A DNA stretch of 64,000 nt, taken from contig MU001498.1 in assembly GCA_010093485.1 (NCBI GenBank), positions 921,697 to 985,696 of the forward strand. Direction: 5' to 3'. This stretch comes from Karstenula rhodostoma CBS 690.94. Its lineage: Eukaryota; Ascomycota; Dothideomycetes; Pleosporales; Didymosphaeriaceae. A program made the position numbers and the translations under genes. Of the stretch, positions 1-12,022 are shown piece after piece. The first letter of the stretch is position 1. Each line of letters opens with the position of its first letter. Below the pieces are notes generated by a model, which was not told the DNA's origin, ran no database searches, and saw only the letters and a list, made by a program, of their open reading frames with translations.

Positions 1-600
1 CGTCCAGCTCATTCTCCGATGCAGTCCTCACCCCCTAGAAGGGGACGATCGCCCGTCGCCTCCCAGGTCTCCCCGTCTACATCCTCGTCTTCCCACTGCC
101 TCTTCACATTCCATCTCCGACTCTCTTCCAACTGCGCTCTCCTCGATACGTAGAAACCGCCGCGATTGAGACGGGGATTCCTCCTCGCATATTTCCGCCG
201 TGTTCTTCGTGAAGGCTCTGGTCGTGCGGAATGCCACCGATGGAGGAACTCCCGCTCCCACGATGAGATGAGCACTAAATAGGAACAAGACTTGGTTTCA
301 ACGACCATCCCTGATCGTTCTCAACATGATGGCAATGAGCTATTCGAACGAGCAACACCTATTTTATAATTGAAATAATAGATGCAACAAATGCGGCTCG
401 CTTGTTCTCCAGAAGTCTGATGTTCGAGCGTTTATCTATTGATGTTTATATGGGCTGAGACGCGAACCACCTCCCGAAAATCGATCCGGGATGGCTGGGC
501 ACAGTTATCTCAAGATTTCTGGTAGCTAATTAGATAGCCTTGCGTTTTTTCGATATATCTAGAACCAGCGCCCACATTCAGGTTCAACGCGAGAAGCTCA
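1..600. other. left edge, no supported gene
   Basis: Open frames on the minus strand between 9 and 308 are short, mutually overlapping and match no family I recognise. Bases 309-600 are AT-rich and downstream of the acetyltransferase. Bases about 551-640 are the parent of a degraded duplicate found near 4168-4280. Confidence 0.4.
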
Positions 601-1351
601 TCATACGGCAGTTGGAAGATCCATACGTTCTGCTTTGGCGGGCCTAATCATCACCTGCGGCATTATAAGCTTGAAACCTCGTCGTGGAGGCGAGAAAAAT
701 TGACTGGGAACTCACAATGAATGCCTCATTCTCCTTGGCGCCGAAATCCTTCGTATTCAGTTCAATACGCTTTACAGGCTTGAAGCCCAGTCTCTCATAC
801 ACGGGGACCCCCATCAGACTCGCTTCGATATAAGCCTCAACACCAGCCTCATCCGCCCTATCACACCCCCACTGCACGAGCATAGTACCCGCGCCTCGTC
901 GCTCATGCTGTGGCAGGACCGCACACGTGATTAGTGTGTAATACGGCCTATTTCCCAAAATCTCGCGCTTATTCGTGTTGAGGAGATGAAACAGGCTTCG
1001 AAAGAGCTCGGGGTCGGATTCCTCGTATGGCTCCGGAACCGTAAAGCCGGCTTCGACCTCGTCCCATGTCCTTTCTCGTGCCCCCTCCTCTTTCGGCTTG
1101 GCGTACCGCCAGCGTGCTCCTGCGATCATCTCTCCCGTTGCCACATCCACACACTTGAGGTACAACATCCCCTTGTTGACAATTCCATCCCTGACGTCCT
1201 TGGTCACTCGGTCGAGTATCTTCTGCGATGGCTCCCCGCGGGAGTAGAGGATCTTGTTGATGGTGGGCTTGAAAACTTTGTGTCGTATGCGCATAAACTG
1301 CTCCGCTTCTTCAGGCCTTAGGAGCGAAACTTGCAGCTGTGGATTCGTCAT
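601..1351 (-). CDS. GNAT-family N-acetyltransferase
   Basis: Predicted 229-residue acetyltransferase of the GCN5-related (GNAT) superfamily, which moves an acetyl group from acetyl-CoA to an amine; the substrate cannot be told. Exon 1 is 1351-716 and exon 2 is 654-601, joined in phase 0 across a 61-nt intron (655-715) that starts GTGAG and ends GCAG. Reading through the intron would replace the final strand, whereas splicing gives a typical closing segment (VMIRPAK). The acetyl-CoA binding loop is Q148-x-x-R-R-G-A-G (about 148-156), preceded by the strand ITCAVLP, and the VYERLGF turn (184-190) is the usual C-terminal GNAT signature. Residues 1-80 form the N-terminal alpha/beta part. This fungal form resembles the small cytosolic GNATs often found in accessory regions. 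A diverged fragment of its 3' end lies at about 4168-4280. Confidence 0.85.
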
Positions 1352-2183
1352 CTGTGGGAAGATGTTAGAGTAGTGTCGGAACGAGAGAGAAGTGCCTTAT
1401 GACTTGTTGATTGAGTCAGACCTGTTGAGTGGGAGAGTTTAAGATTGACTACCTGCGCGATGGCGCGCATATACGCTAGCTAGCTAGTTGGTGGGACCTG
1501 CCACATGCACCCATAGCATCTTCCAATAAGACCTAGGCTGGTTTTAGATTAGCTATAGAGCAGCGAGATAGAGCACGGAACGTTGCGATTGCAACGGAAT
1601 GGTCGGTGTGTCTAGGAAATACATCCGTAGGCAGGGTAAGCTCATTGTAAGAGCTAAAGCTGGGATACATATCCCTGCGTAGAGTCGTCGGGGTAGTGTC
1701 GGAATCGGACTACTAATCTGGTTTATTCCGACGCTATCATTGAAGGATAAAAGAACATATGATTAGCATAAGATGAAGACAATTCGATCTTGCGGATAGA
1801 AGGCGGAGTTTTGCATGGATCATCATCCTTCGCTTGTGACTCATCAATGTATACATCGATGCGGCTGTAGGGCGTGATACATGAGCTCTAGGAAGACCGA
1901 GAAATCCACCACATGAACGAAATATGAAAATGTGTGTAGCAAATTAGTTTCATTGGTGGTAAATCCCTGGGCTCGAGCTGGTTGCGAAATGCGTAAAACT
2001 CTCATGCTTTTAACTGAAGAGAGCCCTCGTTCTGATGACAGATTGTACATGTCAGAAGCTCGTAAGTTGCTACGGCAGATAACTGATGAGTGATGCTATT
2101 CTAGAAAGGGAGTGCATTCAATATAAGCCTTTCATACACAAGAAAATCCATATCGACGGATAGGTTATCTTCGACCACTCTGC
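1352..2183. other. intergenic, nothing recognised
   Basis: AT-rich spacer between the acetyltransferase start and the small membrane protein gene. Short open frames only; no RNA gene, repeat or domain recognised. Confidence 0.5.
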
Positions 2184-2749
2184 TTAGCTGAGCATTCGCG
2201 TCGGTTGAGCCTCAACATCGTTCAAGGAGTGACTTTGTTCCTTGGCTGAAAGCTCCGCAGCATCGACAGGGGCAACGAACGAGATCATAGTATTGTCCAG
2301 TACTCCTAGCGGGAGGCTCGACGGAAGCCAGGAGAACAGTTTCTCGTCGCACACATCATATCCGTAGTAAAGGTACGCTAGCTCTCCCCACAGACAGAGC
2401 GGTATAGAGCAACACACGATGTAGTGAACACAACGGCTATATGCCAGTAAGCGTACATCCTCGAGCAATCATACAACGTATGTAAAAGCTTACAATAATA
2501 GTTGCCGGCTCGAACGCTCGATATCTGAGATGTTTACGCTGTGAGCGACGTCAGCCTCTGGGACCTCGAGTGCTCTACCTTAGCGAAGGGACAAATATGG
2601 ACTTACGTGGAGAGGTACACATCGGTAACAGTAAACCTCTGAATGAAGGAGAATTCTAGGCCCAAGATGGGGATAGAGAAGGCGAGTATCAGAGACGATG
2701 TTAATAGAAGCGTTTTTCGTCCCCAATGTTTACGTCCAAGATACTCCAT
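2184..2749 (-). CDS. small predicted membrane protein, three exons
   Basis: Not recognised as a known family. Three exons, 2749-2607, 2538-2494 and 2436-2184, join in a single frame to give about 146 residues. Intron 1 (2539-2606) has GTAAGT, a CTGAC branch site and CACAG; intron 2 (2437-2493) has GTAAGC and ATAG. Both keep phase 2, which is hard to explain by chance. The product has a basic N-terminus (GRKHWGRK), a hydrophobic segment at about 14-37, a second hydrophobic stretch rich in Cys and aromatic residues near 64-90, and a polar, acidic tail. The basic loop before a helix recalls the conserved loops of MFS transporters, so it could be a truncated transporter remnant. The start is the first ATG in frame, in good context, but extra upstream exons are possible. 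Confidence 0.45.
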
Positions 2750-3313
2750 CGTGGGAATGCAAAGTCAAGCGCGGTTTGTTCTGCTAACCAGGTCCCCAGA
2801 TATATTGCGTCTTTACCAAGGTCAGCGGAGTTGAGGGCGAGGAGAATGACACCGCGACCAGCGCTTGCTAGGCTGTGAGCGTATTACGAAGCGCGTATCA
2901 AAGAGTGCAGTGCTCGACCGAAAAACAAACGAGCGGAACAGACGGATGCTCGTGACCCAGACTGCGTCACAGATTGGTAGTTTAGGACACAGTTGATTTG
3001 ACGTAGGTCAATTGGAGGTCAATTGGACAGATGGCAGGAATCAAGCAACAGTTTTACCTAACGCACGGCCGCCGGACAGGCTAAGAGTTTCTAGCCCCCA
3101 CCTCGGTCGCTGACTGCTCCGTCGCGTTGCTTAACCTCGAGATGTCGTTCGCAGGATATTGGACAACACCACTAAAACGGAAAATCACAACATGAGACTG
3201 GTGCAGCGCGCTAGGTTCGATTGAGATCTGCCCAGGGTACGCCTTTACTGTAAGAATGCTCCCATTATGTCGTCACTCCCGCTGTACTGTATCATCTTCT
3301 GCATCACGACAGT
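2750..3313. other. intergenic, nothing recognised
   Basis: Spacer between two minus-strand loci. No convincing gene or RNA seen; a B-box-like string near 3208 has no surrounding tRNA fold. Confidence 0.4.
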
Positions 3314-3802
3314 CTAAACTTTTCTTCTCGCCTTGTCTATGGCTGTCTCTCCTGTAATGTCATGTATATCGATCCTGGCCCCGTGATCGAGTAGCACCAT
3401 AGCGCCTTCCTCGTTTCATCGCTTCAGATCTCATCTCCATCTCAGAGCTACATGTGAATGTAACAGTATGGATCCAGTTAACACACAGTGGACGTTCGGA
3501 TCTCCGCTTTTCTTGAGCACGAGCTCCAAGGTGACAATATTGAAGGTTGATGCTGATACCAGGTGTAGTAAACTATCGATAGTTTTGGAATAGGTATAAA
3601 CCGTACCGGCTGCTCTTTCAATACGGCTATACTCCTCTGACGAAAAACTCGAAACTCCCGCCTGGCTTAAGGGATTTTCTTCTGGCGCAAGCAGCTCTTC
3701 CTTTATAGGGACATTTCGCTCATACAGCATTAGGCAAGTACCTGTTGCCGCGCTGTCTATAGCGATGTCTATATCAGTCCTACTAAAGTTTGCAGAACCT
3801 CT
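3314..3802 (-). pseudogene. ankyrin-repeat gene remnant
   Basis: One minus-strand frame can be read from 3802 down to a stop at 3314-3316, broken by two in-frame TGA codons (3431-3433 and 3416-3418). The translation is ankyrin-like: SLLHLVSAS followed by the helix pair and DPNVHC, then after the stops MVLLDHGARIDIHD and GETAIDKARRK, which is the classic ankyrin beta-hairpin and helix pattern. Both TGA codons sit where Arg (CGA) would be expected, so each is explained by one C-to-T change. The frame is open right up to the left edge of the MITE-like element at 3803, so the element may have truncated the gene. I see no start codon upstream. No function is assigned; ankyrin repeats are protein-binding modules. 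Confidence 0.55.
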
Positions 3803-4069
3803 GTCCTATGCTCTATAGTACCAGAACATTACTCTATCTATTTATGACCTATTTATCCCCTTTCTACCCCTCTCTGTTAGATAGATACCCCTCTCTATTA
3901 GGTAGGATTCGTTAAGCGCCGTAAAATAGTACATTTTAAGCTTAAAATAGGGTACTAGAATGTTAAAATAAGTGTGCTATAGTAACTTTACTAATATAGA
4001 GGGGTAGAAAGAGAATACATAGATTATAAATAGATAAAGTAATGTTCTAGTACTATAGGAGAATAGGAC
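3803..4069. mobile_element. MITE-like element with long terminal inverted repeats
   Basis: A 267-bp AT-rich block whose two ends are inverted copies of each other for about 78 bp. Both arms begin GTCCTAT and share the internal strings AGAACATTACT and CTTTCTACCCCTCT in inverted orientation. Differences between the arms are mostly C/T transitions. There is no coding capacity, which fits a non-autonomous DNA transposon (MITE). I could not find a clear target-site duplication, so the exact ends may be a few bases off. Confidence 0.7.
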
Positions 4070-4167
4070 ATAACTTTTACGAGGCACTGATAAAACGTCC
4101 CGGGAATCGCGCCAAAACAAAGGGGCAAGCTTATGTCAAGAATTCTGCCTATCATCGATTTTCTGAC

Positions 4168-4280
4168 TTCGCGCTTTATCAATGTGTCTAGAACCAGCAC
4201 TCTTATTCAGTTCTGGCTCAAGAGACTCGTCATACGCCAGTTGGACGATCCGTGACTTTGCTCTGAATGTTCAAATCGTA
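4168..4280 (-). pseudogene. degraded partial copy of the GNAT gene 3' end
   Basis: This stretch aligns by eye with bases about 551-640, the last coding exon and downstream flank of the acetyltransferase. It shares TCTAGAACCAGC exactly, then TCATACG-CAGTTGGA-GATCC with scattered substitutions, at roughly three-quarters identity. The rest of the acetyltransferase is not recognisable here, so it is a truncated and mutated duplicate and not a functional gene. Confidence 0.55.
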
Positions 4281-4396
4281 CAGGGTACAGTACCAAATTT
4301 CACACCCCACAGTTTCTGGACCTCACATCTCCCGCTACCATGGGCAGCAACATCGCGAGCGCGCACTGACCCTGACTGAGGTGTCGCGTCTCACCT

Positions 4397-6172
4397 TTAC
4401 GTACCAGTAGAAGCGCGGCGCGGGGAAGCGTTCGGCGATCCAGATCCTGAAGAAGGTGGCATATGAGCGGGGCGGCTTACCAATCCATCCACATGAATTT
4501 TGACGTCGATCTCGTTTCTGAGATCCATCATGCGCTTCTCGAGCAATGCCCTCGGCCTTCTTGGCAACGCTTTGTAAGACTTCCAGGTCTTCATTTCTCT
4601 GTACTGGGTTTCGAGATCATGAAAATACTTCATCTGCAAGGTATGCATAGCTTGGGTCCGATGTCTAACAAGCCCATAGATAAAAGTGTCCCATTTCTCG
4701 GAGAGTCCGAGGGACCTGTATTTCCCTGTTGGTTTGTCCTTTAGGGCCTCGTCGTCGTTCTTCTTGAACCAGTAGTCATCCGTCTGGCGTATATGTGCAG
4801 GCTTGCCTGAGATGCCGTCCTCTAGCTCCATGAGCCTGGTACTGATGCGACTGGAAACTTCTTTAAACGCTTTCGCGATTTTTGGCGTATTCAAGTACTG
4901 TGCGTTAGTGAGCTATGCTCAGCCTAGACCTCAGGGTTTGACTGACCTTGGCTAGAAGAACCACCTCCCGCAAATTGTCGATCTTTTAATTGAAGGTGAA
5001 AGCTGCCCAGTTGGCCTTGGAAATGACATCGGGGGTACCAACTCGCTGGCTGAAAAGAGCGTTTTTTCGATTATTGATTCGTCCCGGTAGGAGTACCAAC
5101 TCATTCTTGTGCTCCACTCCGGGGTATACTGAGAGCAAGTCATAGCGTCATCACCTTTGGGCCATCGGGTGTGCCAGAACTGTCTTATCGTAGAACAAAC
5201 GTTCTTGTTAGTGATAGTTATCCCCCTCTCATTTGACATGAATTCGTCCGGAAGCTCTGGTTTGAGACTAGTCCCATGCTGTTCGAAGACCTCTCGGAAG
5301 AACTTTCCCATAATTTGAGCATCCATAACATGCTCCGTTTGCCAGGTATCGTGGAAGTGCGAGCTAGCACTCTTTCCCTTCACCCCCCAAACGCCTTAGG
5401 TGCCGTCAGTAGGGTAGCTTCTTTTTCCAAAGGAATAGTCATTCTTGCAGGGATTAATAATTCCAGCATTATATGCTTCCATATAGGGTTCCCATTCAGC
5501 GCGCTTAGTTTCAATTGCCATGATATACGATGGATAATCGGGCAGTTCCATGCTGATACCACAGACGGATCCTATCACTTTCGAAGTACTAGAGGTTTTC
5601 TAGGATTGCTTAGCTTTCTTATTCCTTGCACGCTTTGCCAGACCGGAAGGTGAGCTACTCCGACCGCGACCACCTCGAATGGGCGAGCTTGTGCGACTAT
5701 TGCTCGAAGTGTCAGCATAGAGGGATTTTCCTTTCAAGGCTGTACCACATATTCCTAGCTCAATTAATTTCTTCGATTTCTTTGGCTTTTTTTGCTTGGT
5801 CTGGGTTTAGGTCCAGTCCTTTAGCCCTTTGCGGCCAGTTGAGCTTTTCGATCCATCTTTCTCAGAATTCTCTTTAGGAGCATTATTTTTCGGTCGATCC
5901 GGCAGTTTTTTCTTTGTGTTGGGGTTTGATCCATGTTTCGGAGGCTTAGGTGAAGGTCTCGAAGTTCTATATCTGCCCCCGCTACCACGTCCTGATCGCT
6001 TCCTGATATTAGGGAAAACCTCAGCAGGGGCTTCCGTTAAGAGTTTACTTCCAAAGAGACCCAATCCTCCGCGATGATCACCGATTGCGGTGTCCTTACG
6101 GCTGGAAGGAAGTGTTGTTCCAAGTGAACTGAGAGTAGTAACGGCAAGGAAAAAAAGTTTAAGGTTTTTCAA
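4397..6172 (-). pseudogene. secreted-protein pseudogene with in-frame stops
   Basis: A long minus-strand frame can be followed from about 6172 to 4397, but it is interrupted by TAA at 5807-5809, TAG at 5600-5602 and TAA at 5396-5398, all in the same frame, then by a one-base shift at the T6 run 5062-5067 (A6 on the coding strand), then by TAA at 4986-4988. A normal-looking 49-nt intron (4898-4946, GTCAGT donor, CACTAAC branch, CACAG) still joins the last two coding parts in phase. The leader is hydrophobic (LKLFFLAVTTLSSLG) like a signal peptide, followed by a Lys/Pro/Ser-rich stretch. No ATG is present at the apparent 5' end; the leader begins at TTG. Each stop could derive from CAA or CAG by one C-to-T change. 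The family is unknown to me; in life it may have been a secreted fungal protein of several hundred residues. Confidence 0.6.
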
Positions 6173-7164
6173 AAGTATAACAAAGAAGGAGTGAAGAGGG
6201 TAACAATGATCCCTTAAGTGATTCTAAAGAGTGTAGAATTAAAAGAACAGGAGCCGGCTCCACAAAAGAACGAAAAGAAACGGAATAAAGCCAATAATAT
6301 GCTTAAGACGCAATCGTAATCATATAGGGGCCTCTTATACTATACTCTACAGCCCCAAAGTAAGAATGGACTTAGACACCAGGAGACTAAGGGTCGCTGT
6401 GCATCAGAGCTACCTAGGTATTGTAGGGGTTTGCAAAGTCAAAGCCCGAATGAGACACATGGGCAGCACTAGGATGATCAGATTACCTGCCTGTCTTCCG
6501 TGCGTAACTGTTCACAAGGGTAGAAACTCTAGTGATAGAAGGGCCGTCTCAGTTGATCGCAAAAGTCACAGGTTTAATTAAACAATAGTTTGTTCACCTC
6601 ATGTAGAACATGGGGAACACATGCAGATTGCAGTCAGCTAGTGTGGCCCAAGACGAACCTTTCGACGCACTCACTAAAGAATGCACAGCGAAAGGCCATA
6701 GATGTGGTGGGAACTTCCAAGAGTTGAACCGTGGCGCGCGACGGCCGGTCTGCAGCGGATTTCGGAAACAACATAATCTATTTAGGTATGGAGTAATGTG
6801 CAAATGTGCGGATGGTCTCACAGTGTTGCTGTGCCGCAAGCTTATTCCCGAGAGTTGTGTTGTGCTAATCTCAATACGGCTAGCGGTCATGTTGAACGAA
6901 CTGATCACGCCAGGTGCTGCCTTGTTCCAATGCTTTTAAACACTATAGCTACGCCCTTTTTGGTTAGCTTGCGCACAGACGCTGGGCGCGCCTTAGCCGC
7001 TTTTTTAGTCCCCCTTTGTTCGTGCATTGGCAAAGCACAACGCGCCTTTTTGTCCCCCCTACTTCATTGAGTCACCTTACCTTATAGTGAATCTCTACAA
7101 TATATAAACACTATAATCTCGGCTCCATTGACTTGAAAATTTACTCGATTAAAATCATAAACAG
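6173..7164. other. intergenic, nothing recognised
   Basis: Short open frames on both strands, none with a recognised domain or spliceable structure. A T-rich, C-run-containing segment near 6950-7060 is simple in composition only. Confidence 0.4.
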
Positions 7165-8940
7165 ATGGACCGATTACCAACTGAGCTGTTACGCCAAATT
7201 GTAAACGAGGTGCAAGGAGGGGATGACGAGCAGCGAGCTAATGTTCTGACCCCATTAGCTTGCGTGAACAAGCATTGGAAGGACGTTGTTGAGCCTTGCA
7301 TATGGCGTGAGATCTTCCTAGATTTCGATGAGTTCGACATGTTCCATCGTTGTTTGACAGACAACAATCGCCGGAAATCACTGAGGGTCTTGCGCTTAAA
7401 GCTGAACAATTACTTCGGTCAGACGTTCGACGATGACGAAGGCAGTCATGACAGCGATGCTGAAGAGGAAGAATCACTTGGAGAAGGGGGCGGAAGTTCC
7501 GACGATGGTAAGAGGTAGCTAAACAATGGAGCGTCGGGCTGCTGATCTACGCCTAGAAACCGAGACGCTCGAAATGAGAGTCCGTGAAGCAAGATCAGAC
7601 CATCATCGACTTTTTCTTGAGATTCAAAGAGTTTGGAAGGAACTACACAGTTGGGGAAAGGCCTTAGAATTGAACACCTTGAGTATTCACATTGGAGGGG
7701 AATCCCTATACGACCTCTTAGGACCCGAGATGAGGTGGGAGGATGAGTTTCATACTCATATTGTGAGCGATGGCTGGCTAAGAAGCTGCACAGAATTACC
7801 TCTCGAAGAGCTAGTTTCAGTCACGTCACTCATCGTTACAGCATCTGAAGATATAGACATATGGCCAGCCATTGTGGGCTGCATCATAGCAGAAACATTG
7901 CCAAATCTTGAACATCTAAGGCTCTTCAGTTCGGATTGGCAGAAACGTTGGACCCTACTGCGCTCAGAATTGAGAGATGGTAAGTCCTTTCCTTCATGGC
8001 AGCTTCCACCTTTCTGACTGAAACAATCTCTCCAGTTCTCGCACAGCATATCAAAAATCTATCGCGCAAGTCACTTCAAACCTTCGAATTACGTCTTCCC
8101 TTCAAATACTCAATGAACCACGATGTTCATCCGCCAAGTCTCCATCAGAACGGAGAGGATATCCTCAGCAAGTCCCTGCATACACTGCTTACCAACCTCG
8201 TTACGTTGTCCATAAATGTCAATCAATTGACTCCGACACTCTTTTGGGACCCCAGCATCAGAACATCAGGCGTACTTTGTCCAAATCTAAAAAGTCTCCA
8301 TGTGGACAGTGGCTTCGAGACAGCGTGCGGCCAGTACATCATGCGTCGGCCGGATAATCTCCTCTTCTCCCGCCCCGCTTACATGGAAGATGAAGATGAG
8401 GATCTCTTGTACCCTGACTCCGAACTTGGTATTCCGGACCCAGATGTCCAGCTCGACTACGAACTGGGTGACTACCCAACGGCGATAACCCGCGTGCGCC
8501 CCAAACCAGTCTACTTTGACGAGCTTTCTATCAGTGTAGCGCAAGCGGCAACTCACATGCCCAGGCTTCAAAGCATCACCATCGAGTTTGTTTCCCATTT
8601 TACCGACCGCGGGGACTGGACAGGATACCACGGATGGGGATTTGCGTTCCGGGCAGGAGCTGAAGCGCGATACCCGGAGACACATACCCATGCATGGTGT
8701 GGCTACCCTGGCCTCGACATGTATATTCTCGAAAGCCCACGCAGGGAATGGACATTTCGGTGTGAACTGGACCAGGTTGGTTGGGAGGAACCTGATGAGG
8801 CGAAGCGACTTTGGGAAGAAAGATTCCCGGGCATCTTAGCAGATATAATTTGTTTTGATTTCGATGAAGATGGGCAAGACTGCTGGCAGGGTGTGTGGTC
8901 TGATGTTGCCATTCGCCCGGAAGAAATAGAGATGCATTGA
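7165..8940 (+). CDS. F-box protein
   Basis: Predicted 556-residue F-box protein, a substrate-recognition subunit of SCF ubiquitin ligases that would bind SKP1 (a SKP1 gene lies at 55188-55817). Exons 7165-7507, 7557-7979 and 8036-8940 are joined by introns of 49 nt (GTAAGA...CCTAG) and 56 nt (GTAAGT, CTGAC, CTCCAG), both preserving the frame. The N-terminus carries the F-box pattern LPTELLRQIV, then CVNKHWKDVVEPCIWREI, at about residues 3-48. An acidic, low-complexity linker (about 92-115) follows, then a leucine-patterned region (for example LEHLRLF, LVTLSINVNQL, CPNLKSLHVD) that looks like degenerate leucine-rich repeats. The C-terminal third is acidic with no recognised domain. The start is the only ATG before the F-box. 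The substrate is unknown; such F-box proteins are expanded in filamentous fungi. Confidence 0.75.
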
Positions 8941-10457
8941 TAGAATTTGGAGATAATCAGAATATGATATCGTTATGGAAGAAATCCTCGTTTCCAACTT
9001 CTTGTACGGAATTGACCTCCAACGTTAGCTCCTTCCAGACTGCCTTCGTATCCTCTGCTACAGTATACTGCAAATCAGCAATCATCTTTACCATTGCTCG
9101 AGGAAAAACCCTGCATGATACGCGGCTACGCATTGCTCCAGCTCCTTCAACTGTCTTAGGGTGTGTAATAATACTATCATTACTGTCAACGCAGAGTGTT
9201 AACAGGGTATTAATCTATAATTCTAGATCTTTCTAATTCGTAGTTTCGGATTTCGTTTTGGTTATGAAAAAAGAAGCCTTTGAGACACAATAAAGAGATG
9301 GCCAAACAAAGTGGATAAGCGGCTGGGCATAAAAAGAATTCCAAGGGCAAAATTGGGCTCCACAAAGCACTGCGAATCGACGCCCGGCTATCACCTCAAA
9401 TGGCAACATGTAACTCTGAATGACACCAGCCCTCGCTTATGCGTATACCCATGGTCTTTGCTTATTACCCGCAGATATACGGTTACCCCGCCTCTTTGCT
9501 TATGCCGCCAGATCTGATGTTTCAGTTAGTCGCTTAAGGCGAGGGAGGAATCAACCGGTATGCGCTGACGGAATCAGACAGCTTTGTGCACTCATGTCTT
9601 TTAGGGTGTCCAGCTGGAGTAACATGAAGTGGAGTGCCAAGCGGGTAACAAAATTGGTTTCAATCGTTTCGCCTGTCTATTCGTGAAGGTGGGATTCAAG
9701 CCGAAATTAATGAGCATGGGTGAGAGAGGGGAAAAGCTAGGATAGTTAATGTAGTACTCTGCGTTGTCAGTGGGAGTGCGCAGGACCGGCCTCGAGCCTT
9801 TCCCTGGGAAACGTTACATGATCTAAATGGCAGAAATTGGACATCAGTATAAGCAATCACCCCATTAGGCGACCGGGAACGAATACCCTGCTCTGCAACG
9901 CCTTGGCGCTGTAACTTACACAGAGCATTCCGGCGTTCCTGTGGAGTTGCATCTGACTGTATCTTACACACTTTGCCCTCAATCAGCCTCTTCTAGCGGT
10001 GTCAGATTCCGTATCACGAGCGTCGGGATTACCTTTGACGTAATGACTGGTATCAAGGAACTAAAGCTTTACATGGAAAGGACGCCCTCGTGTACGGAAT
10101 TCCGTGAGTAATAGAGGCCACGAAAACGGAAGAGATTGGTCTGGTCGTGATTTTGGTGGTAAATGAACAGAAACAGGGTGATGGTAACCTAGAGTTTTTC
10201 AGGCAAGTATCTGTACCTGTCAAGGTCAACAAATTCATCCCGTTTGCCACTACTCGCGCGTAAGGGAAGGGCGTAAAGTTCTGGGCTCATCTACGCCCCA
10301 AGATGATCATTACCTCTTGAACACAATAAGGCATTGTCACTCAATGTGAAAAGAAAAATCTTCTCTCTGGAAGAGCACCTTCATACTTGTCATTTGAGGA
10401 CGCAAGACACATACCATCCTAACTACATTGGCTGCCGCTAACAGTCACTTTTCCAAG
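8941..10457. other. intergenic, nothing recognised
   Basis: About 1.5 kb with short open frames only. No tRNA, repeat or domain recognised. Confidence 0.45.
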
Positions 10458-11733
10458 ATGTCTCTTCCTGCCATTGACTTCTCTGCTTTCCGAAACGGTA
10501 CAGAGCAGGAGCGCAGAGAGCTCGCCACTCGCATCACTGGGGAGTTCAAGAAGCATGGTGCTACACGACTGATATCCCATGGGATTACTGGAGAGATTAC
10601 GTTATTATATGTCCGACCACGTCATGCGTTTCTCCCTCGGCTGATACGTCGTCTCTCACAGCTATAAGAAAGGCCTACGAACTGGTAATAGAACAGTTTT
10701 CGGTCCAGGCATTGAAGACCGATGAGTCGGATGGAGCTGACATTTGAGAACAGGGTGACAAGTTCTTTCAGCTTCCCGGGGCCGAAAAGGTCGCCATTGC
10801 CAACATCCGGGACGCCAACCCGCAACGAGGATACAGCTACGTTGGCTCCGAGGCAACTTCCAAGGTCAATAAGAAGGACCAGAAGGGCGAGTTCCAAATC
10901 TGTGAAGATGACGACGTGGATCAAGAACTCGTAGATGCCAAGGTTAGCTTGTTTCCGCCTTCACTTCGATATAAAGCACTCCGCAGCTCAATTTTATAAC
11001 GAAACTAAAACCGCTGACCACAGTCGTCCAAGTATAGGAGCACTTTGACTACACCCGTGATGGTGACGAGTACTCGACGCCGTGGCCGTCTGAAGCAAGC
11101 ATTCCTGGCTTCCACGACTGGATGGAGGGTGCTTTCCTCCAGGATTGCATGAGGCTGGCCCGTGACGTCTTGACAGCTATTGAGATAGGCTTGGACGTGC
11201 CTGTGGGCACGTTCACATCGTGTATGGAGTCGCACGTCGACGAGCTGCGCATCCAGCACTACCCACCCCTGGCGGTAGAGGAGCTGAAAGCAGGCAAGAT
11301 CAAGCGCTGCCATCCGCATACCGACTTTGGTTTCATTACACTTCTTTTCCAGGACGCCACAGGCGGGCTCGAGGTCGAGGACCGCGCCAACGGCGGTTGG
11401 CTGCCCGTCATACCTATTGGTGACCCTACTGAGGTCGGCGTCTACATCGGTGACACGCTCGTGCACAAGACCAACGGCCACCTCAGAGCGGCCGTCCACC
11501 ACGTCGTTGCCCCCGTGTCCCTCAAAAACAGGGAGGACGGCATTATGCCAGAGCGCTTCACTATCGCCCTCTTTGCCAAAGCTGACCGCCATGCCGACGT
11601 CGGGCCTATGTCCCAGTTCATCACCTCCAAGACGCCGCAGCGCTTCCCCAACCTGACTGCTCTGGAGCTACATAACAAGCGGGTCGGCCAGCTATATGAT
11701 GCCAGGCCCAAGGCCCACATGGCCTCGGCCTAG
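10458..11733 (+). CDS. 2-oxoglutarate/Fe(II)-dependent oxygenase
   Basis: Predicted 347-residue member of the isopenicillin N synthase-like oxygenase family, which uses Fe(II), O2 and 2-oxoglutarate to hydroxylate or desaturate small molecules. My model has four exons: 10458-10600, 10669-10684 (16 nt), 10754-10942 and 11038-11733. The N-terminal DIOX_N part begins LPAIDFSAF; exon 3 carries the family-typical FFQLPGAEKVAIAN then NPQRGYSYVGSEA. The jelly-roll core has the HxD iron ligands H210-T-D212 (in CHPHTDFG), the distal His in AAVHHVV (about 270) and the 2-oxoglutarate Arg in ERFTIALF (about 289), so all ligands are present. The first intron has a weak GTTATT donor and its borders are the least certain part. 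It lies tail to tail with an MFS transporter 290 bp away, a pairing common in small metabolic clusters. The substrate cannot be predicted. Confidence 0.8.
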
Positions 11734-12022
11734 GTGAAACAAGAGCACCCAAAAGAGATGGAAAATTGCGGGTGAGGAGGGACGATTTTTCAACATGCTC
11801 GTCGAGACTTAATCCAAAACTTAGTCAATCATTGAACCCTTAGGTTGTTACCTATTGAAAAGTATGCAAGCTGGCTTTTGTGTATCTTAAGAAAACTGTT
11901 TTCCTTACCCTGATGCTTGATCCATCATTAAAATTTACATACCCCTCAAGCATGTGTAATGAAACTGAGGCTATGATCCAGTAGGCGAATACTTTATGTT
12001 TAACGCAAACAACGCGAGAAGA